Shown here in pieces: positions 6,310-8,712 of a stretch of DNA of 8,712 bases (its first letter is position 1; each line of letters starts with the position of its first letter). A program made the translations under genes and the position numbers. The DNA lies in NCBI GenBank assembly GCA_030432815.1, contig JAUILB010000104.1, positions 1-8,712 on the forward strand. The letters are read 5' to 3'. This DNA comes from Alphaproteobacteria bacterium. GTDB lineage: Bacteria; Pseudomonadota; Alphaproteobacteria; Sphingomonadales; Emcibacteraceae. Below the pieces are notes generated by a model. The model did not search any database. It was not told the DNA's origin and was given only the letters and a program-made list of their open reading frames with translations.

Positions 6310-7620
6310 ATGACTTCTTTTTCACCACGTGAAATCGTATCTGAACTTGATCGTTATATTATCGGACAAAAACCGGCCAAACGTGCTGTGGCGATTGCCC
6401 TGCGTAACCGTTGGCGCCGTCAACAGTTAACAGGCGAAATGAAGGAAGAAGTACTTCCAAAAAATATTCTTATGATTGGCCCAACGGGTGTCGGTAAAAC
6501 CGAAATTTCAAGACGTCTTGCGAAACTTGCAAATGCACCATTTGTAAAGGTGGAAGCCACTAAATTTACAGAAGTTGGTTATGTAGGTCGCGACGTGGAG
6601 CAAATTATCAGGGATCTTATGGAAATTTCCATTAGTCTTGTCCGTGAAAGAAAGAAAATAAGCGTGGTCAGCAAAGCAGAGCTTTCCGCCGAAGAACGTG
6701 TATTGGATGCATTGGTAGGTGAAACCGCATCTGATGAGACACGGCAAAAGTTCAGAAAAATGCTACGCGAAGGTGATCTTGATGAAAAAGAAATAGAGGT
6801 CGATGTAATCGAACATCAATCGACATCGATGCCATCTTTCGACATCCCCGGCATGCCGGGTGCAAGCATGGGAATGCTTAATCTTGGTGATATCTTTGGC
6901 GGCCAGTTCGGCCCCAAGACGGAAAAGAAAAAATTACAAGTGAAGGATGCGCTTGAAACTCTTGCCAATGACGAAAGTGAAAAATTGCTTGATGAAGATG
7001 GTATCATTCGCGAAGCAATAGAAAGTACAGAACAAACCGGCATCGTTTTTATCGATGAAATTGATAAAATCGCCGGACGTGCAAACCGTAACAGTGGCGA
7101 AGTAAGCCGTGAGGGCGTGCAACGCGATCTGCTGCCGCTGATCGAAGGATGCACAGTATCAACCAAATATGGAAATATTAAAACAGATCATATTCTTTTC
7201 ATCGCATCCGGTGCTTTTTCTGTAGCAAAACCATCAGATTTACTACCTGAACTTCAGGGGCGTTTGCCAATCCGGGTGGAACTTGATGCCCTGACTGAAG
7301 ATGATTTCAAACATATTCTGACTGAACCTGATTACAGCCTGATCAAACAATATGTCGCTCTTTTGAAAACTGAGGATATTACCCTTGATTTTACGGATGA
7401 TGGTATTTCTGAAATCGCAAGAATGTCCGCAAGCATCAATGAAAGTGTGGAAAACATTGGTGCCCGCCGTCTTCATACTGTGCTGGAAAGAATTCTTGAT
7501 GAAATCAGCTTTGAAGCTACGGATATGAAAGCCAGTAAAGTCAAAATCGACTCCAAATATATCAAGGAACATATTGGTGACCTTGCGGATACATCGGATC
7601 TTTCCAAATTTATTCTGTAA
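6310..7620 (+). CDS. hslU: ATP-dependent protease HslVU, ATPase subunit HslU
   Basis: HslU is the AAA+ unfoldase ring that recognises, unfolds and threads proteins into HslV. The 436-residue protein has the Walker A motif GPTGVGKT (57-64; Lys63), the pore loop GYVG (90-93) that grips substrate, and an inserted I-domain at roughly 110-235. This is followed by Walker B IVFIDEID (245-252; Asp249, Glu250), a probable arginine finger Arg318 in LQGRLP, and sensor 2 GARRLH (384-389). The C-terminal tail ends LSKFIL, the peptide that inserts into HslV and activates it. The I-domain contains a Met/Gly-rich stretch (PGMPGASMGMLNLG), as often seen in the family. GGAG about eight bases upstream serves as ribosome site. 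The complex is complete in this window. Confidence 0.98.
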   Translation: MTSFSPREIVSELDRYIIGQKPAKRAVAIALRNRWRRQQLTGEMKEEVLPKNILMIGPTGVGKTEISRRLAKLANAPFVKVEATKFTEVGYVGRDVEQIIRDLMEISISLVRERKKISVVSKAELSAEERVLDALVGETASDETRQKFRKMLREGDLDEKEIEVDVIEHQSTSMPSFDIPGMPGASMGMLNLGDIFGGQFGPKTEKKKLQVKDALETLANDESEKLLDEDGIIREAIESTEQTGIVFIDEIDKIAGRANRNSGEVSREGVQRDLLPLIEGCTVSTKYGNIKTDHILFIASGAFSVAKPSDLLPELQGRLPIRVELDALTEDDFKHILTEPDYSLIKQYVALLKTEDITLDFTDDGISEIARMSASINESVENIGARRLHTVLERILDEISFEATDMKASKVKIDSKYIKEHIGDLADTSDLSKFIL

Positions 7621-7682
7621 GTTTTAAAACTGAATTGATACTTTCAATGCTGAGTGTAATTTGATGACTATCGCAAATATGA

Positions 7683-7711
7683 TTGAAATCTTATAGAGTA
7701 AATATTACAAA
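7683..7711 (+). promoter_or_regulatory. Possible sigma-70 promoter before the metallo-hydrolase gene
   Basis: TTGAAA (7683-7688) and TACAAA (7706-7711) are 17 bases apart in the 119-base gap after hslU. The -35 is good (5 of 6) and the -10 moderate (4 of 6). The rest of the gap is AT-rich with no clear terminator, so read-through from hslU is also possible. Confidence 0.3.
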
Positions 7712-7739
7712 CTAATTTAATAATTGCTGAGCCTAAAAA

Positions 7740-8600
7740 ATGTCCAAAGCAAATGTAAAAGCCTTCTTTGATGAAGTAACCTTTACTCTGACATATGTGG
7801 TTTCTGACCCAGTAACGAACAAATGTGCAATCATTGACAGTGTGCTGGACTATGACCCGGATAGTGGCCGAACATCAACAGCATCAGCGGATATGGTAGT
7901 TGATTATGTAAATGCCCATAATCTTAAATGCGAATGGATACTTGAAACACACGTCCATGCGGATCATTTTTCAGGAGCACCTTACCTTAAAGAAAAACTG
8001 GGGGGTAAAACCGCAATCGGTGAAAATGTCTCATTGGTTCAGAAAACCTTTGCACCAATTTTTAATGCTGAAAAAACTTTTGCAAAAGATGGTCGACAGT
8101 TTGATCATTTATTTTCCGATGGCGATACATTTCATATTGGTGAGATTGAAGCAAACGTTATCCATACACCCGGTCATACACCCGCCTGCGTCACATATGT
8201 AATTGATGGTAATGGTTTTATCGGCGATACTATGTTTATGCCTGATTTTGGCACCGCGCGTTGCGACTTCCCCGGCGGTAATGCAGCGCAGCTCTACGAT
8301 TCAATTCAACGTATTCTATCGCTCCCGGATGATACAACATTATATATGTGCCATGATTATGGTCCTGGTGGTCGCGACTATGAATGGGTTACAACGGTCG
8401 CCGAACAAAAAGCTGAAAATATTCATTTGGCTGGTAAAAACAGGGAACAATATATCGAAGCACGCACCAAAAGGGATGCTGAGCTAAACTTACCAAAACT
8501 TATTGTACCGTCTGTGCAAATAAATATGCGTGCCGGTGAATTTCCACCCGCAGAAGATAACGGTACATCCTATATTAAAATCCCTCTGAACGTGCTTTAG
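7740..8600 (+). CDS. Metallo-beta-lactamase-fold hydrolase, persulfide dioxygenase (Blh/ETHE1-like) type
   Basis: A 286-residue MBL-fold protein. The metal motif HVHADH (71-76) supplies His71, His73, Asp75 and His76. HTPGHTPAC (142-150) supplies His146, GDT (162-164) supplies Asp163, and CHDY (204-207) supplies His205. Persulfide dioxygenases of the ETHE1 group bind a single iron through the equivalents of His71, His146 and Asp163, and the motif TARCDFPGG resembles their conserved R-x-DF element. These enzymes oxidise glutathione persulfide to sulfite during sulfide detoxification. The opening KAFFDEVTFTLTYVVSDP and the closing NMRAGEFPPAEDNG are typical of the longer Blh-like branch. No rhodanese domain is fused. 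It may have its own weak promoter and is not obviously linked functionally to hslVU. A glyoxalase II role is less likely given the RxDF-like motif, but substrate assignment remains inference. Confidence 0.85.
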   Translation: MSKANVKAFFDEVTFTLTYVVSDPVTNKCAIIDSVLDYDPDSGRTSTASADMVVDYVNAHNLKCEWILETHVHADHFSGAPYLKEKLGGKTAIGENVSLVQKTFAPIFNAEKTFAKDGRQFDHLFSDGDTFHIGEIEANVIHTPGHTPACVTYVIDGNGFIGDTMFMPDFGTARCDFPGGNAAQLYDSIQRILSLPDDTTLYMCHDYGPGGRDYEWVTTVAEQKAENIHLAGKNREQYIEARTKRDAELNLPKLIVPSVQINMRAGEFPPAEDNGTSYIKIPLNVL

Positions 8601-8604
8601 TCGG

Positions 8605-8712
8605 TTATCGGCACCAGACGCCATGCTGGTCTACATGGCGGAACCAGTCCAGCTCTGTCCAAAAACGGCTAAGTTCGATCGGGGGTACGGGACATTTGTA
8701 AAGTCCCTTTTG
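8605..8712 (-). CDS. C-terminal end of an unidentified protein (5' end outside window)
   Basis: The minus strand is open from the window edge to a TAA at 8605-8607, giving 35 residues rich in Trp, His and charged residues (it ends FRHVDQHGVWCR). No family is recognised. It would converge with the metallo-hydrolase, with only four bases between stop codons. A second minus frame is open for 26 codons, so the frame choice is tentative and rests on the longer run and on the tight convergent packing. Confidence 0.45.
   Translation of the reverse strand, partial: QKGLYKCPVPPIELSRFWTELDWFRHVDQHGVWCR
8619..8640. repeat. Perfect 7-base inverted repeat downstream of the metallo-hydrolase
   Basis: CGCCATG (8619-8625) and CATGGCG (8634-8640) flank an 8-base loop. 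Overlapping ACCAG/CTGGT/ACCAG segments (8613-8617, 8626-8630, 8643-8647) allow alternative pairings. There is no T-run on either side, so it is not a standard intrinsic terminator. It lies inside the probable end of the minus-strand gene. Confidence 0.45.

Noticed and set aside
7621..7648. Possible hslU terminator (GTTTTAAAAC palindrome and ATTGA/TCAAT stem)
   Set aside because: The stems are short and AT-only or nearly so, with no T-run following, so they would be too unstable for an intrinsic terminator.
1..8712. CRISPR arrays, tRNA or rRNA genes, insertion sequences, phage or defence modules
   Set aside because: No regularly spaced repeats, cloverleaf sequences, transposase-like frames or atypical gene clusters were seen. 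The genes are conserved housekeeping ones.

Overview
The window is chromosomal housekeeping DNA from an alphaproteobacterium and is moderately AT-rich by eye. Three things suggest this: hslVU divergent from hisB with a hisB-hisH-hisA-hisF-hisE block, a stand-alone hisE with a monofunctional hisB, and an HslV with a short N-terminal propeptide. The modest GC content argues against the classic high-GC groups; a marine or Kordiimonadales/Emcibacterales-like lineage is possible but unproven. There are no IS elements, CRISPR arrays, tRNA or rRNA genes, and no gene-free stretch over 200 bases.

Layout. Positions 1-446 (minus) hold the start of an EI24/CysZ-like membrane protein that runs off the left edge. 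It is divergent from a PfkB-family adenosine-kinase-like gene (591-1577, plus), with a 144-base control region between them. That kinase converges with a seven-gene minus-strand operon read from 5559 down to 1574: hisB, hisH, a GNAT acetyltransferase, hisA, hisF, hisE and a HIT (histidine triad) hydrolase. Gaps in the operon run from +10 to -11 bases, so it is almost certainly one transcript. The kinase and HIT stop codons overlap, so the two transcription units collide with no spacer.

Divergent from hisB, across 183 bases, are hslV and hslU (5743-7620, plus), the HslVU ATP-dependent protease. They are preceded by a near-consensus heat-shock (sigma-32) promoter. A metallo-beta-lactamase-fold protein of the persulfide dioxygenase type follows (7740-8600, plus). 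It converges with the C-terminal end of an unidentified minus-strand gene that leaves the window at 8712.

How the genes work together. HisB performs the imidazoleglycerol-phosphate dehydration step. HisH and HisF form the glutamine-dependent synthase that makes that imidazole intermediate. HisA supplies their substrate and HisE acts at the second step. hisG, hisD, hisC, hisI and the histidinol-phosphatase are not here and must lie elsewhere. The GNAT and HIT genes are the non-histidine passengers in the operon. No previously undescribed multi-gene system is evident. The points most worth a second look are the GNAT embedded between hisH and hisA, the heat-shock promoter, and the small control-region structures.
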